A stretch of DNA of 64,000 nucleotides from Pseudomonas sp. GL-B-19. Its GTDB lineage: Bacteria > Pseudomonadota > Gammaproteobacteria > Pseudomonadales > Pseudomonadaceae. A model generated the notes under the pieces. That model was not told where the DNA came from, made no database searches, and saw nothing but the letters and a program-made list of their open reading frames with translations. The stretch lies in assembly GCF_019956415.1 (NCBI RefSeq), contig NZ_JAHBDK010000026.1, positions 1 through 64,000 on the forward strand, written 5' to 3'. This document shows, piece by piece, positions 35,615 to 44,585 of the stretch; position 1 is the stretch's first letter, and each line of letters starts with the position of its first letter. A program made the position numbers and the translations under genes.

Positions 35615-36049
35615 GTGGAACACTCGCTCTTAGTTTGGTTGTTACCGACTCTTGCCCTGGTTGTGGGTGTCGCCATTGGATTCCTGATCGCTCGTCTGGT
35701 GCCGAACGCCGCGCCGAGCAGCACGCAACGTCAGCTGGATGACATTCAGGAACGTTTCGACAGTTATCAGAACGAGGTGGTCACCCACTTCAACAGCACT
35801 GCAAACCTGGTCAAGAAACTGACTCAGAGCTATCAGGAAGTGCAGGATCACCTCGCCGAGGGTGCCAACCGTCTGGCCCTGGACGAGCAGACTCGCCAAC
35901 GCTTGCTGGCCTCCCTGCACGCCGATGCGACAGTGGCCCCACGCGAACGCCTGACGCCGCCGCGCAATCAGGAGCCGCCTCGCGACTACGCACCAAAATC
36001 CCCGAACGCGCCGGGCATGCTGGATGAGCATTACGGCCTGAAGAAGTAA
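35615..36049 (+). CDS. zapG: Z-ring associated protein ZapG (YhcB, DUF1043)
   Basis: Inner-membrane protein of 144 residues starting at GTG after GAGGAAGG. One N-terminal membrane helix (about 7-27, VWLLPTLALVVGVAIGFLIA) is followed by a coiled coil (about 37-95, RQLDDIQERFDSYQNEVV) and a basic, proline-rich tail. YhcB/ZapG interacts with division and envelope-synthesis proteins in E. coli. It is divergent from the hydrolase-trpS unit. Confidence 0.93.
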   Translation: MEHSLLVWLLPTLALVVGVAIGFLIARLVPNAAPSSTQRQLDDIQERFDSYQNEVVTHFNSTANLVKKLTQSYQEVQDHLAEGANRLALDEQTRQRLLASLHADATVAPRERLTPPRNQEPPRDYAPKSPNAPGMLDEHYGLKK

Positions 36050-36070
36050 TCAGGTTTCGCGCAGTACAAA

Positions 36071-36105
36071 AGCCCTCGGACAAGTGATTGTCCGGGGGCT
36101 TTTTC
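36071..36105 (+). terminator. Terminator of zapG
   Basis: Stem AGCCCTCGGACA/TGTCCGGGGGCT with a 6-nt loop and following T-run, 22 nt after the zapG stop. Confidence 0.85.
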
Positions 36106-36138
36106 ATTGGTAATGATTTAGTTGTCTGCACTGACCCC

Positions 36139-36203
36139 ATCGCGAGCAGGCTCGCTCCCACAGTTGATCGCGTTCCTCCTGTGGGAGCGGGCTTGCCCGC
36201 GAT
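36139..36203. repeat. REPIN, hybrid of two REP variants
   Basis: Inverted units at 36139-36162 (GCGAGCAGGCTCGC core) and 36180-36203 (GCGGGCTTGCCCGC core). The two arms carry different but compensated stem cores. Separation is 17 nt. Confidence 0.88.
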
Positions 36204-36223
36204 GGGGCCCGGACTGGCAATAC

Positions 36224-36270
36224 AAAAAAGCCCGCCCGATCTATTGAGGATCGGGCGGGCTCTTTTTTTA
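36224..36270 (-). terminator. Terminator of the OmpA-type gene
   Basis: Long stem AGCCCGCCCGATC/GATCGGGCGGGCT with T-runs on both sides, 41 nt downstream of the ompA-like stop on the minus strand; bidirectional in form. Confidence 0.9.
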
Positions 36271-36310
36271 CGCCTGGGGTTCAGTCAGGTTGGTAAAGGT
36301 AAAACTGTTA

Positions 36311-37009
36311 TTACTGAGGATACTGCTGACCCGGAATCGCTTTCAAGTTGACTTCAACTCGACGGTTCTGTGCCCGCCCATTGGTATCAGCGTTGCTGGC
36401 AATCGGGCTATCCGGGCCGGCACCGCGAGCCGAGAGGTTGGCACCGCTCACACCTTGCGAAGTCAGGTAAGTCGCCACGCTTTGCGCACGACGCTGGGAC
36501 AGGTCCATGTTGTGCTGGCGGCTGCCGGTGCTGTCGGTGTAGCCAACGATTTCGATCTGGTTCTGGTTGAACTCCTTGAGCGAGCCTGCCAGGTTGTTCA
36601 ACGGTTGATAGAAACCTGAAGCGATGTTCGCCGAATCGGTTGCGAACGTGATGTTGCCTGGCATGATCAATTTGATCTGATCGCCTTCGCGCTGCACTTC
36701 AACGCCGGTGTTGGCCATGCTGGCACGCAATTTTTTCTCTTGCTGGTCGGCGTAGTAGCCGTAACCGGCGGCAGAAGCACCCACTACTGCTGCGCCGATC
36801 AACGCGCCCTTGCCACGGTTATCATGGTTAATGGCGGCACCCGCCACAGCACCGGCCAAAGCACCGAGACCGCCATATTTAGCGGTTTTGCTCATACCTT
36901 GAGAGCCGCCATTAGCTTGGCCCTGGTTATCGTAAGGGCCAGGTGCGGCACAGCCAGACAGCAAGGCCACTGCGGTAGCGACAATAATCAAACGACGCGT
37001 GGTGAACAT
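36311..37009 (-). CDS. OmpA-family lipoprotein (YiaD-like)
   Basis: Outer-membrane lipoprotein of 232 residues from the ATG after TAGGAGCTC. Lipobox LLSGC with Cys20 is followed by a glycine-zipper segment (about 42-90, GGLGALAGAVAGAAINH, GKGALIGAAVVGASAAG). An OmpA C-terminal peptidoglycan-binding domain (about 110-230) has NLSARGAGPDSPIASN and the binding region NRRVEVNL. It probably links the outer membrane to the wall. Monocistronic with a strong terminator. Confidence 0.92.
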   Translation of the reverse strand: MFTTRRLIIVATAVALLSGCAAPGPYDNQGQANGGSQGMSKTAKYGGLGALAGAVAGAAINHDNRGKGALIGAAVVGASAAGYGYYADQQEKKLRASMANTGVEVQREGDQIKLIMPGNITFATDSANIASGFYQPLNNLAGSLKEFNQNQIEIVGYTDSTGSRQHNMDLSQRRAQSVATYLTSQGVSGANLSARGAGPDSPIASNADTNGRAQNRRVEVNLKAIPGQQYPQ

Positions 37010-37123
37010 TAGAGCTCCTACTTTTTTGCATTCTGTGGTGCAACGGACTTCAGCATTGGACCTTTGCGGGGGTTGGATCATCGCACAGGTCAAAAATTCC
37101 CCGTATTACAAACGTGTTACAAA

Positions 37124-37765
37124 TCAGGCCCGCACAAAAGGGTTCTCGCGCATTTCATCACCCAATCGCGTGTCCGGACCATGGCCGGTGACCACGGTTG
37201 CCTCTTCGTCGAGCGTATACAGCCGCTGCTTGATCGACCGCACGATGGTCGCCTGATCGCCGCCCCACAAATCCGTGCGCCCTACTCCACGCCGAAACAA
37301 CGTGTCACCGGCAATCAGCAGCTTGGCCTCGGAAAACCAGAAGCTCATGGAGCCCGGCGTATGACCCGGCGTGTGCAACGCCACGCCGCAACCGCAGGCC
37401 AGTTCTTCGTCATCGGCCAACCAGCGATCCGGCGGTGGCACGGGCGTGTAAGGCACACCGAACATCTGGCATTGCATCTCCAGATTGTCCCAGAGGAACT
37501 GATCTTCTTTATGCAGGTGCAGGGTGGCGCCGGTTTTCTCCTTCAACTGACCGGAGGCCAGGAAGTGATCCAGATGCGCATGGGTATGGATGATGCTGAC
37601 CACCTTCAAGCCCAGGGCATCGAGGCGCGCCAGAATCAATTCATGATTACCGCCCGGATCAACCACGATCGCTTTTTTACTGATCGGGTCGCCGATGATG
37701 GTGCAGTTGCACTGCAAAGGGCCGACGGGGAAGGTTTCGCGAATGAGGCTGGGTTGCTGGGTCAT
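37124..37765 (-). CDS. MBL-fold metallo-hydrolase (GloB-like)
   Basis: Metallo-beta-lactamase-fold hydrolase of 213 residues from the ATG giving MTQQPSLIRETFPVG. The metal motif HTHAHLDH is intact. Further ligands are the histidine of TPGHTPGS, the aspartate of GDTLFRRGVGR and the terminal histidine of TGHGPDT. It belongs to the small YcbL/glyoxalase-II-like group, acting probably on thioesters such as S-lactoylglutathione. The substrate is inferred only from the family. Confidence 0.88.
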   Translation of the reverse strand: MTQQPSLIRETFPVGPLQCNCTIIGDPISKKAIVVDPGGNHELILARLDALGLKVVSIIHTHAHLDHFLASGQLKEKTGATLHLHKEDQFLWDNLEMQCQMFGVPYTPVPPPDRWLADDEELACGCGVALHTPGHTPGSMSFWFSEAKLLIAGDTLFRRGVGRTDLWGGDQATIVRSIKQRLYTLDEEATVVTGHGPDTRLGDEMRENPFVRA

Positions 37766-37849
37766 CAGGACAAGCTCGAAAATCAGTGATGGGCAATTCT
37801 GGCACAAAACTGCAACGGTCTTTTAAGCGCCGGGCCAATCTTGAAAATA

Positions 37850-40588
37850 CTATCTGAGCAGTCCCAATTCTTTCGCCCGTGCCACCGCCTGCGTGCGCCG
37901 CTCAACACCAAGCTTGCTGTTGATGTGGCTGGCGTGGGTCTTGACCGTGTGCAGCGAAATGAACAGTTGATCGCTGATTTGCTGGTTCGAACAACCTTGG
38001 GCAATCAGTTGCAGAACCGCCAGCTCACGCGCGCTGAGCTGCTCTGTCCCCGAACACGATTCCAATGCCGGGCGAGCGATCATGACCGGCAGTTGTTCTA
38101 CGAGACTCTGCGAAACAGCCGTCGGAGCTCCCAGTTGCAGTTGCCCACGTAGCCAGTCCGGATGTTCGGCCAGCAACCCTTCGAACGGTTGCAAGGCGCC
38201 ACCGGTCGACGCTTCCAGTGCCTGCGCCAGCGCCTTGCGGGCTTCGGCCTCACGCCCACTGACGAGCAACAAGGCCACTTTCTGAGTCAGCGCCATCGCA
38301 CTGAGCATCTGTCGTCCCGTTTGTTGCCCATGCTCAAGCAGTGCATCCAATCGGCCTTCGGCCAGCATTGGCTGCCCCTGAATGACGTCCAGCAAGGCTT
38401 GTTGCAATTCGATATGCAACGGCAGCTGTGGATGGAATTCGGGCGGTGCTGCCGGGTGTTCGCCGTTATAGGTCTGCCCCAACCGGGAAAGCCAGGCTTC
38501 GGCCAGATCGGTGCGACCCTGGGCCAGCCAGAGCTCGCATTTGACCATGGTAATCATCGCCAGATAGTAAATGGGGGGCACGTCCCAGATATGCATCAGG
38601 CGCTCGGCTTCGGCCAGCTCGGCGAAGGCGTTGGCGAACTCGCCGCTGCTACCTTCAAGCCGGGCGATCACGCAATGACCGATCAATACGCTGATATCGC
38701 GACAGGCGCGAGCCTCACTCAAACCGGCTTGCAGACGTACTCGCGCGGCTTGCGGTTGCAGGCGTAAGGCCAGCAAGAGCCCCTCATACAAAGTCAGACG
38801 AGCGCGTATAGCGTAAAGCCGTTGCTGGGATAACCCTTGCAGGCGTTGCAGCCCCTGACGGACCTCTTGCAACGAGCGCAGGATTTCCCCGCGCGCCTGC
38901 AATACTCGGGCACGGTCGTAATGGGCCAGTGCTTCAAACAACGGATTACCCACCCGCTGCGCCAATTCCAGCGACTCACGGTTCAAACTGCGCGCACGCC
39001 ACAAGTCGCCGTCGGCGATGGCCAGGTTGGACAGGGTCGAGAGGCACATCAGACGTTGCCCGTAGCGTTTGGCCGGCAGGCTCTGCAGCGCTTCAGCGCA
39101 ATAAAGTAGCGTCAGCTCGCGGTTACCACGCCCCCGGGCGATGATGCCCTTCAGGGCCAGCCACTGCGCGAGCATCGACTTCTGCGCGGTGGCCGAAGGG
39201 GCCGGCAGGAAGCGGCTCAAGTGGGCTGCCAATTCCTCCGCCGCATCCAGTTGACAGGCCATCCCCAGCGCCCAGCTGTAGAGCACGATCAGCCTGGGTG
39301 TGCTGATCAGCAAGCTGTCGGGCAAGTCCATTTTCCAGCGCAGCAACATGCCGGCGTTCTGCTCGGCCAGCAATTGTTCTTCCGAGAGGTTTTGCACCAG
39401 GTTCGCCGCAACGTCCAGATGCCCGGCACGCAACGCCTGCTCCACCGCTTCGTCGAGCAGCCCCTGTGCATTGAACCAGCGACAGGCACGCAAATGCAGG
39501 CTGGCGGCCGGCACTATCGTGTGAGCGGTGGGCCGAGTGCGCAGCAAGTCGGAAAACAGATGGTGATAGCGATACCAGTGGCCGTGCTCGTCCAGCGGCA
39601 CCAGGAATACCTGGTGTGCCTGAAGGAAACGCAGTATTTCGGCACTGTCATGAGCTTCACGAACCGCGTCGCAGAGCTCGCTGCAAAAACGTTCCTGAGG
39701 CGCCGTGTCGTAAAGAAATTGCTGCACTTCGGCCGGCAGGCAATCGATGACTTCTTCCAGCAGGTAATCGCGGATCAGCCCTTCCCCGCCGTGCAGCGAC
39801 TGCGGCAACGCTCCGTCATTGCCTGCCTCGGAGGCCGCCAGCAACCAGAATCGCAGACCCGCGACCCAGCCTTCACTGCGCTGAATCAGACTTTCCAGCG
39901 CCTCGCCATGCAAGGAACTGCTGTGGCGATCAAGCAACGTGAGCGCTTCATCATGGGTCAGTCGAAGGTCCTGTTCATGCAGTTCGAGCAGTTGGCGCGA
40001 CAAGCGCAAACGTGCCAGATGCCAGTCCGGACGCTGTCGACTGGTCACCATGACCAGCAGGCCATCGGGCAAATGATTGAGGAAAAATTGCAGGCAACGA
40101 TCGAGTACCGGGCCTTGCGCAAGGTGATAGTCATCAAGCACCAATAGCAAAGGCGTACTCGGCGACAGGTAGATGGTCAGCTCGTCCAGCAACCCGTCCA
40201 GCCATTCTTCAAAGGCGAACGGTTGATGACGCTGGCGCATTTTCAGCAGTCCCAGCGCCTGGCTGCCCAGTGTCGGAAAGTAATCCTGGAGTCCTTCGAG
40301 CAACCGCTCAAGGAAACGCCCAGGATCGCTGTCTCGAGGGCTCAACCCCAACCACAGACTTTGCCAATGGGCCGGCAGCCCCTGACAGAACTCCACCGCC
40401 AATGAACTCTTGCCGAACCCGGCGGGTGCGCTGACCAGCAACAGCCTGCCACCGAGGCCGGCACTCAGGCGCTCGCACAGACGAGGCCGCTGCACATGGC
40501 CGTCGGGCAGCGGGGGCCGAAAAAAGCGCCCGTCCAATGCCGCGATGGAAACGCTTGCAGGGCCCGGGAGTGGGGACAGATCAGTCAT
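37850..40588 (-). CDS. MalT-type LuxR family ATP-dependent regulator
   Basis: Large STAND-type transcription activator of 912 residues. The P-loop is SAPAGFGKSS near residue 55-64 and the Walker-B-like strand LLLVLDDYHLA follows at about 145. A long helical-repeat sensor fills the middle (about 330-830), and a LuxR helix-turn-helix closes the protein (LSARELAVLQLIAQG, HTVKTHASHINSKLGV). Members activate transcription when bound to ATP and an inducer. It reads away from DUF1329 on the same strand, 363 nt downstream; that cluster is its most likely target. Confidence 0.92.
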   Translation of the reverse strand: MTDLSPLPGPASVSIAALDGRFFRPPLPDGHVQRPRLCERLSAGLGGRLLLVSAPAGFGKSSLAVEFCQGLPAHWQSLWLGLSPRDSDPGRFLERLLEGLQDYFPTLGSQALGLLKMRQRHQPFAFEEWLDGLLDELTIYLSPSTPLLLVLDDYHLAQGPVLDRCLQFFLNHLPDGLLVMVTSRQRPDWHLARLRLSRQLLELHEQDLRLTHDEALTLLDRHSSSLHGEALESLIQRSEGWVAGLRFWLLAASEAGNDGALPQSLHGGEGLIRDYLLEEVIDCLPAEVQQFLYDTAPQERFCSELCDAVREAHDSAEILRFLQAHQVFLVPLDEHGHWYRYHHLFSDLLRTRPTAHTIVPAASLHLRACRWFNAQGLLDEAVEQALRAGHLDVAANLVQNLSEEQLLAEQNAGMLLRWKMDLPDSLLISTPRLIVLYSWALGMACQLDAAEELAAHLSRFLPAPSATAQKSMLAQWLALKGIIARGRGNRELTLLYCAEALQSLPAKRYGQRLMCLSTLSNLAIADGDLWRARSLNRESLELAQRVGNPLFEALAHYDRARVLQARGEILRSLQEVRQGLQRLQGLSQQRLYAIRARLTLYEGLLLALRLQPQAARVRLQAGLSEARACRDISVLIGHCVIARLEGSSGEFANAFAELAEAERLMHIWDVPPIYYLAMITMVKCELWLAQGRTDLAEAWLSRLGQTYNGEHPAAPPEFHPQLPLHIELQQALLDVIQGQPMLAEGRLDALLEHGQQTGRQMLSAMALTQKVALLLVSGREAEARKALAQALEASTGGALQPFEGLLAEHPDWLRGQLQLGAPTAVSQSLVEQLPVMIARPALESCSGTEQLSARELAVLQLIAQGCSNQQISDQLFISLHTVKTHASHINSKLGVERRTQAVARAKELGLLR

Positions 40589-40752
40589 GGCCGGCTCTTG
40601 TTTGAATTGCGGATGGCGGCGTTGCAGATGTCCGCAGACTAGCGGTAAACGGATAGGGAATGAAGGTAATTGCTACAAATGGCTACAAAAAAGTATCCGA
40701 GCAGATACTGAGGGACTGAGATGACGCGTTCGTTTTAGACCGAGTTGCCCGC

Positions 40753-40845
40753 ATCGCGAGCAGGCTCGCTCCCACACTGGATCGGCGTTGCCCACAAGTT
40801 TTATGCCTGCTGAAGATCAACCTGTGGGAGCGAGCCTGCTCGCGA
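40753..40845. repeat. REPIN (GTGGGAGCGAGCC type)
   Basis: Inverted units at 40753-40776 and 40823-40845, 46 nt apart, in the 363-nt gap between the MalT/LuxR gene and the DUF1329 gene. Apart from this repeat and the terminator beside it, I see no other element in that gap. Confidence 0.92.
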
Positions 40846-40890
40846 AGGGGCCATCGAAGGCACCGAAAATTCATGGGCAAATTGCGGACA

Positions 40891-40923
40891 AAAAAACGCC
40901 CCGAACCAGTCGGGGCGTTTTTT
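40891..40923 (-). terminator. Terminator of the DUF1302-DUF1329 unit
   Basis: Perfect 14-bp stem AAAAAACGCCCCGA/TCGGGGCGTTTTTT with a 5-nt loop, 28 nt past the DUF1329 stop. It separates this unit from the regulator gene downstream. Confidence 0.93.
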
Positions 40924-40951
40924 CAAGGAAGTGACCTCTGTTCAGTACAGG

Positions 40952-42316
40952 TTAGCGAACCCCGTCCTGACGTAGCGCAGCCGGTGTGAAGTCGCTGGTG
41001 GTAGCGGTGAAGCCGAAGTCATACGCAGACTTCTCTTCGTTCTTCATACCCAGCGCCAGGTAGCGACCCGATTGCAGGTCGTACAGGGCTTCCAGGGCGT
41101 ACCACGGAACTTGAACGTTGTAGTAATCCTGGGCGTGAGCTTCTGCCACACGCCACAGCTGATTACGACCGTCGTAGTGATCGATCACTGCGGCTTGCCA
41201 GGTGTCTTCGTCGATGTAGAAGTCACGCTTGGCGTAGATATGACGCTGGCCTTCTTTCAAGGTCGCCACTACATGCCATACCCGACGCAACTCGTAACGT
41301 GCCAGGTCCTGGTTGATATGACCGGCCTTGATGATGTCGTCGTACTTGAGGGTAGGCGAATCGAGCTTGTAGCTGTCCGAGGCAATGTACATCTCTTTCT
41401 TGCCTTCGAGCTTCCAGTCGTAGCGATCCGGCGCACCGTTGAACATGTCCAGGTTGTCGGAGGTACGCAGGCCGTCCGCCGCGGTACCCGGCCCGTCATA
41501 GGACACTTGTGGTGCACGACGCACACGACGCTGACCGGCGTTGTAGACCCACGCCGAACGCGGTTCTTTCACTTGGTCGAGGGTTTCGTGCACCAGCAGC
41601 ACACCACCGGCCAGACGTGCCGGCGCGGTCACTTTCTGCTTGAAGTAGAACAGGATGTTGCCCGGGTTAGCCGGATCGTAGTCCTTCATCTTGTCGCGGA
41701 ACACGAACTGATCCTGGAAGTACACCAGGCTGTACGAACCGTTCGGCTGTGGTGTGGCCTGGGTCACCAGACGGGTCACGCTACCACCGCGATAGCGGGT
41801 GATGTGGTTCCAGATGACTTCAATGCCGCTCTGGGGAATCGGGAACGGGATGGCGGTTTCGAAGTTTTCCAGGCCGTTGCCGCCAGATACCAGCTTGGTC
41901 GTGGTGGCGTTTTTCTTGATGGCGGCGAACACTTCAGCCGGCACGGTGGAGCCACGATGGGACGGGTAAACCGGCATCTTGTAGGTTTCCGGGTAGCGCT
42001 TGAACATCGCGTACTGGCCCGGGGCGAGTTTGTCTTTGTACTGGTCGACGTTTTGCGCCGTGATGGTGAACAGTGGTTTTTCACTGGCGTACGGGTTGGA
42101 CAGGAAACCTTTGCTGTCGACGGTGCCGGCATTTTTCGCCATTGGCTTCCAGGCCGGAATCGAACCGTCGGCGTTGCTCGCCATCTCGGCGCCCATCGGG
42201 GTCAGGCTCTTGCCCAGTTTGTCGGCTTCGGCCGCAGGGACCGCCGCCATCACACTGGTCGCCAGCAGCGAAAGCCCCAGAACACCAGCTTTGAACAGAC
42301 TCTTTGTTATTTTCAT
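40952..42316 (-). CDS. DUF1329 periplasmic protein
   Basis: Predicted exported protein of 454 residues. The signal peptide is MKITKSLFKAGVLGLSLLATSVMA with cleavage near residue 24. The mature part has the DUF1329 hallmarks: a KNATTTKLVSGG region, YNAGQRRVRRAPQVSYDGPG, and the late stretch RHIYAKRDFYIDEDTWQAA. The fold is predicted to be LolB-like, suited to carrying lipids in the periplasm. It lies 28 nt after DUF1302, so they are one transcript. Function in pseudomonads is only partly explored. Confidence 0.9.
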   Translation of the reverse strand: MKITKSLFKAGVLGLSLLATSVMAAVPAAEADKLGKSLTPMGAEMASNADGSIPAWKPMAKNAGTVDSKGFLSNPYASEKPLFTITAQNVDQYKDKLAPGQYAMFKRYPETYKMPVYPSHRGSTVPAEVFAAIKKNATTTKLVSGGNGLENFETAIPFPIPQSGIEVIWNHITRYRGGSVTRLVTQATPQPNGSYSLVYFQDQFVFRDKMKDYDPANPGNILFYFKQKVTAPARLAGGVLLVHETLDQVKEPRSAWVYNAGQRRVRRAPQVSYDGPGTAADGLRTSDNLDMFNGAPDRYDWKLEGKKEMYIASDSYKLDSPTLKYDDIIKAGHINQDLARYELRRVWHVVATLKEGQRHIYAKRDFYIDEDTWQAAVIDHYDGRNQLWRVAEAHAQDYYNVQVPWYALEALYDLQSGRYLALGMKNEEKSAYDFGFTATTSDFTPAALRQDGVR

Positions 42317-42344
42317 ATGTGTGTTCGTCCTCAAAAAACAGTGC

Positions 42345-44246
42345 TTAGAAGTTCACGCCGACGCTGAGCGCAACGAAGTCGCGGTCATCTACGGTGGTGT
42401 ACTTGCCGTCGAAGAAATTGGTGTAAGCCAGGCTCGCGGTGTAGGTGTTCTGGTATTCGGCATCGACACCCAGGCTCACCGCTTTGCGACCTTCCTCAAA
42501 GTTGCCGCCAGGGCCTGGCGAGTAACCGTCTACGTCGTGGGACCAGGCCACGTTCGGCTTGAGGTTCACACCGGCGAACACGTCGTTGTATTCCCAGATC
42601 GCACGACCGCGGTAGCCCCACGAAGTCGCCGTGGTGAAGCCGTCGTTGTCGCAGTTGCGGCTGACGTTGTTGGTGGGAGTGCCCGGACCAGCACCGTTGA
42701 TGGTGCTGGTGTTGAGCGCCACGCAAGTATCAATAGCGCCAGAGGCTGGCAATGCACCCGGGCCGTAGACCGGATCGCGGCCATAACGAACGTCGGAAGT
42801 GCTTTCCAGGCCGCCGACATGGGTCACGCCCACTTCGCCGACCAGGGTCAGACGGCTCGCGCCCATCACTTGGTCAAAGAAGTGCGTCAGGGTGCTCTGG
42901 AACTGGGTGACTTCTTTACGGCGATAGCCATTGAGGTCAGTACCCGGTGCGGCGGAGAGCAACGAAGCGTTGGTCAAAGGATTGTTCGGATTGCCGTTGC
43001 CCAAAGGACGAATACCAGCGAACAGAATGTCGGTGGAGTTCAACTGCACCGGCGCGTTCGGACGATAGCTGATCTCACCGCTCCACGCCGTACCCGTAGA
43101 CAGGGTGGTGGAGAAGCTCAGGCCGTAAAGGCGAATGTCTTCAGGGTATTCGATGAAGTACTGCGAGTTACCGGCCACCAACAGCGGCCCAAGCGCGGCA
43201 AAGGGGCCTGGCAGCGACGCAGCAGTGTTGTAGACCGACTGCGGCGCACCGGTGGCGCTGAAGATCGGCGCACGACTGTGATAGTTCATGAAGTAGGCGC
43301 CGAACTCGGTGTCCAGCGGGTCGAACATGTACTTGAAGGACGCCCCCCACTGGCCGCTGTCCCGTGCATCACGGTCGGGGCCACGCCGAACCAGGACACC
43401 TTCCTCGTTGACGTCGACGCCGTTGGCGGCCAACGGGCCCAACGCAATGGCTGGAATCGTCGAGCGCTTGTTCAGCACGCGCAAGTTGTTGTCGCAACCG
43501 TCGGCAACGATGTCTGGCTGAGAGAAGAACGTGCCGCAGTTATCGACGACGGTCTGGTCCCATTCCAACTGGTAGAACGCTTCGGCCGAGAGGTTATCGG
43601 TCAGGCTCTGTGACACATAGAACATGTTGACCGGGATCAAGCCTTCCTTGATCTCGGCACCCGGACGACGGAACGCGGACACGTCAATCGGGTTGATCGA
43701 GTTGATGCCGCCGCCGATGAACGTACTTTCACCCCAGCTCACTACTTGCTTGCCCAGACGCACGGAACCCGGCTCATCGGCAACGGTGTAGTTGTGGTAG
43801 ACGAAGGCGTCGAGGATTTGCCCGCCGGAGGACTTGGCGCCCTCTTTACGACCGTCGTTTTCGACGTTCTTGAATTCCAGGTTTGTATCTTGCAGTGCGA
43901 AGTCGTACCAGTATTTGCCCCGGACAAACACGCCGGTATCGCCGTATTTCAATTCAAGGTCATGGATGCCCTTGAAGATTTTCGAGAACGCTTGCCCACT
44001 CTTGAAGTTCAAGTGACCGTCATCGGAGGTCTGGGACAAGCCGTGCCCGCCGTTGTTGACACCGATCAGGTTCTTGTTCGGCTGTTGGGTCGAGACACTC
44101 ATACCCAGGGACAGCGACGAGTCGAACTGACCTTCGATTTCACCAACGTTGAAACTGACGCCGAATGCAGGCCCGGCGAGCGAAGAGGCGAGACTGACCG
44201 CCAGGGGCAATTTTGCCCGGCGCCAGAACGTGTTTACTGATGTCAT
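42345..44246 (-). CDS. DUF1302 predicted outer-membrane beta-barrel
   Basis: Exported protein of 633 residues from the ATG after GGAGTAG. The signal peptide ends near AGPAFG at residue 28. The mature chain alternates polar and hydrophobic residues in many short strands (SLSLGMSVS, YSLSF-like segments) and ends in a phenylalanine (LSVGVNF), the C-terminal signature of BAM-assembled barrels. DUF1302 and DUF1329 occur as a pair in many proteobacteria next to lipid-, ester- or sterol-using genes. A hydrophobic-compound porin is inferred. Confidence 0.88.
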   Translation of the reverse strand: MTSVNTFWRRAKLPLAVSLASSLAGPAFGVSFNVGEIEGQFDSSLSLGMSVSTQQPNKNLIGVNNGGHGLSQTSDDGHLNFKSGQAFSKIFKGIHDLELKYGDTGVFVRGKYWYDFALQDTNLEFKNVENDGRKEGAKSSGGQILDAFVYHNYTVADEPGSVRLGKQVVSWGESTFIGGGINSINPIDVSAFRRPGAEIKEGLIPVNMFYVSQSLTDNLSAEAFYQLEWDQTVVDNCGTFFSQPDIVADGCDNNLRVLNKRSTIPAIALGPLAANGVDVNEEGVLVRRGPDRDARDSGQWGASFKYMFDPLDTEFGAYFMNYHSRAPIFSATGAPQSVYNTAASLPGPFAALGPLLVAGNSQYFIEYPEDIRLYGLSFSTTLSTGTAWSGEISYRPNAPVQLNSTDILFAGIRPLGNGNPNNPLTNASLLSAAPGTDLNGYRRKEVTQFQSTLTHFFDQVMGASRLTLVGEVGVTHVGGLESTSDVRYGRDPVYGPGALPASGAIDTCVALNTSTINGAGPGTPTNNVSRNCDNDGFTTATSWGYRGRAIWEYNDVFAGVNLKPNVAWSHDVDGYSPGPGGNFEEGRKAVSLGVDAEYQNTYTASLAYTNFFDGKYTTVDDRDFVALSVGVNF

Positions 44247-44585
44247 CGACGCTACTCCATGTGCATTATTGTTATGGCTGTGAGCACTTTTAAAAACGTT
44301 GTGGGTGACGGGGAGCCAAGGCGTCCCGAAGTCACTCCAAAATTGCATCGCCCCCGTTTGTGCGCTTGCTCCGTTCTTAAAAATCCATGAGCGGACTATA
44401 GCCAGCAGGTAGTAGAGCTTGATCCCTCTAAAGTGTGATTTGTAGCTGCCGACCACTCTGGAACAGTCCTTTCGCCAGTCCGACACCTGTCGGCCCGGCA
44501 AGGATGGCTGAAAATTCGGATTACACAAGCCAAGCGCTTGCTTGGTGGGCCTGGCGTGCCATTGCGGGCACGCCAGGAGGGGCGC
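44247..44585 (-). promoter_or_regulatory. Control region of DUF1302-DUF1329
   Basis: A 339-nt gap between the acyl-CoA synthetase end and DUF1302. On the minus strand a good -10 TATAGT lies at 44400-44395, but no -35 match is found 16-18 bp upstream (ATCAAG instead), as expected for an activator-dependent promoter. The leader would be about 150 nt. A hairpin CCTGGCGTGCC/GGCACGCCAGG at 44550-44577 follows the synthetase stop without a T-run. Confidence 0.5.
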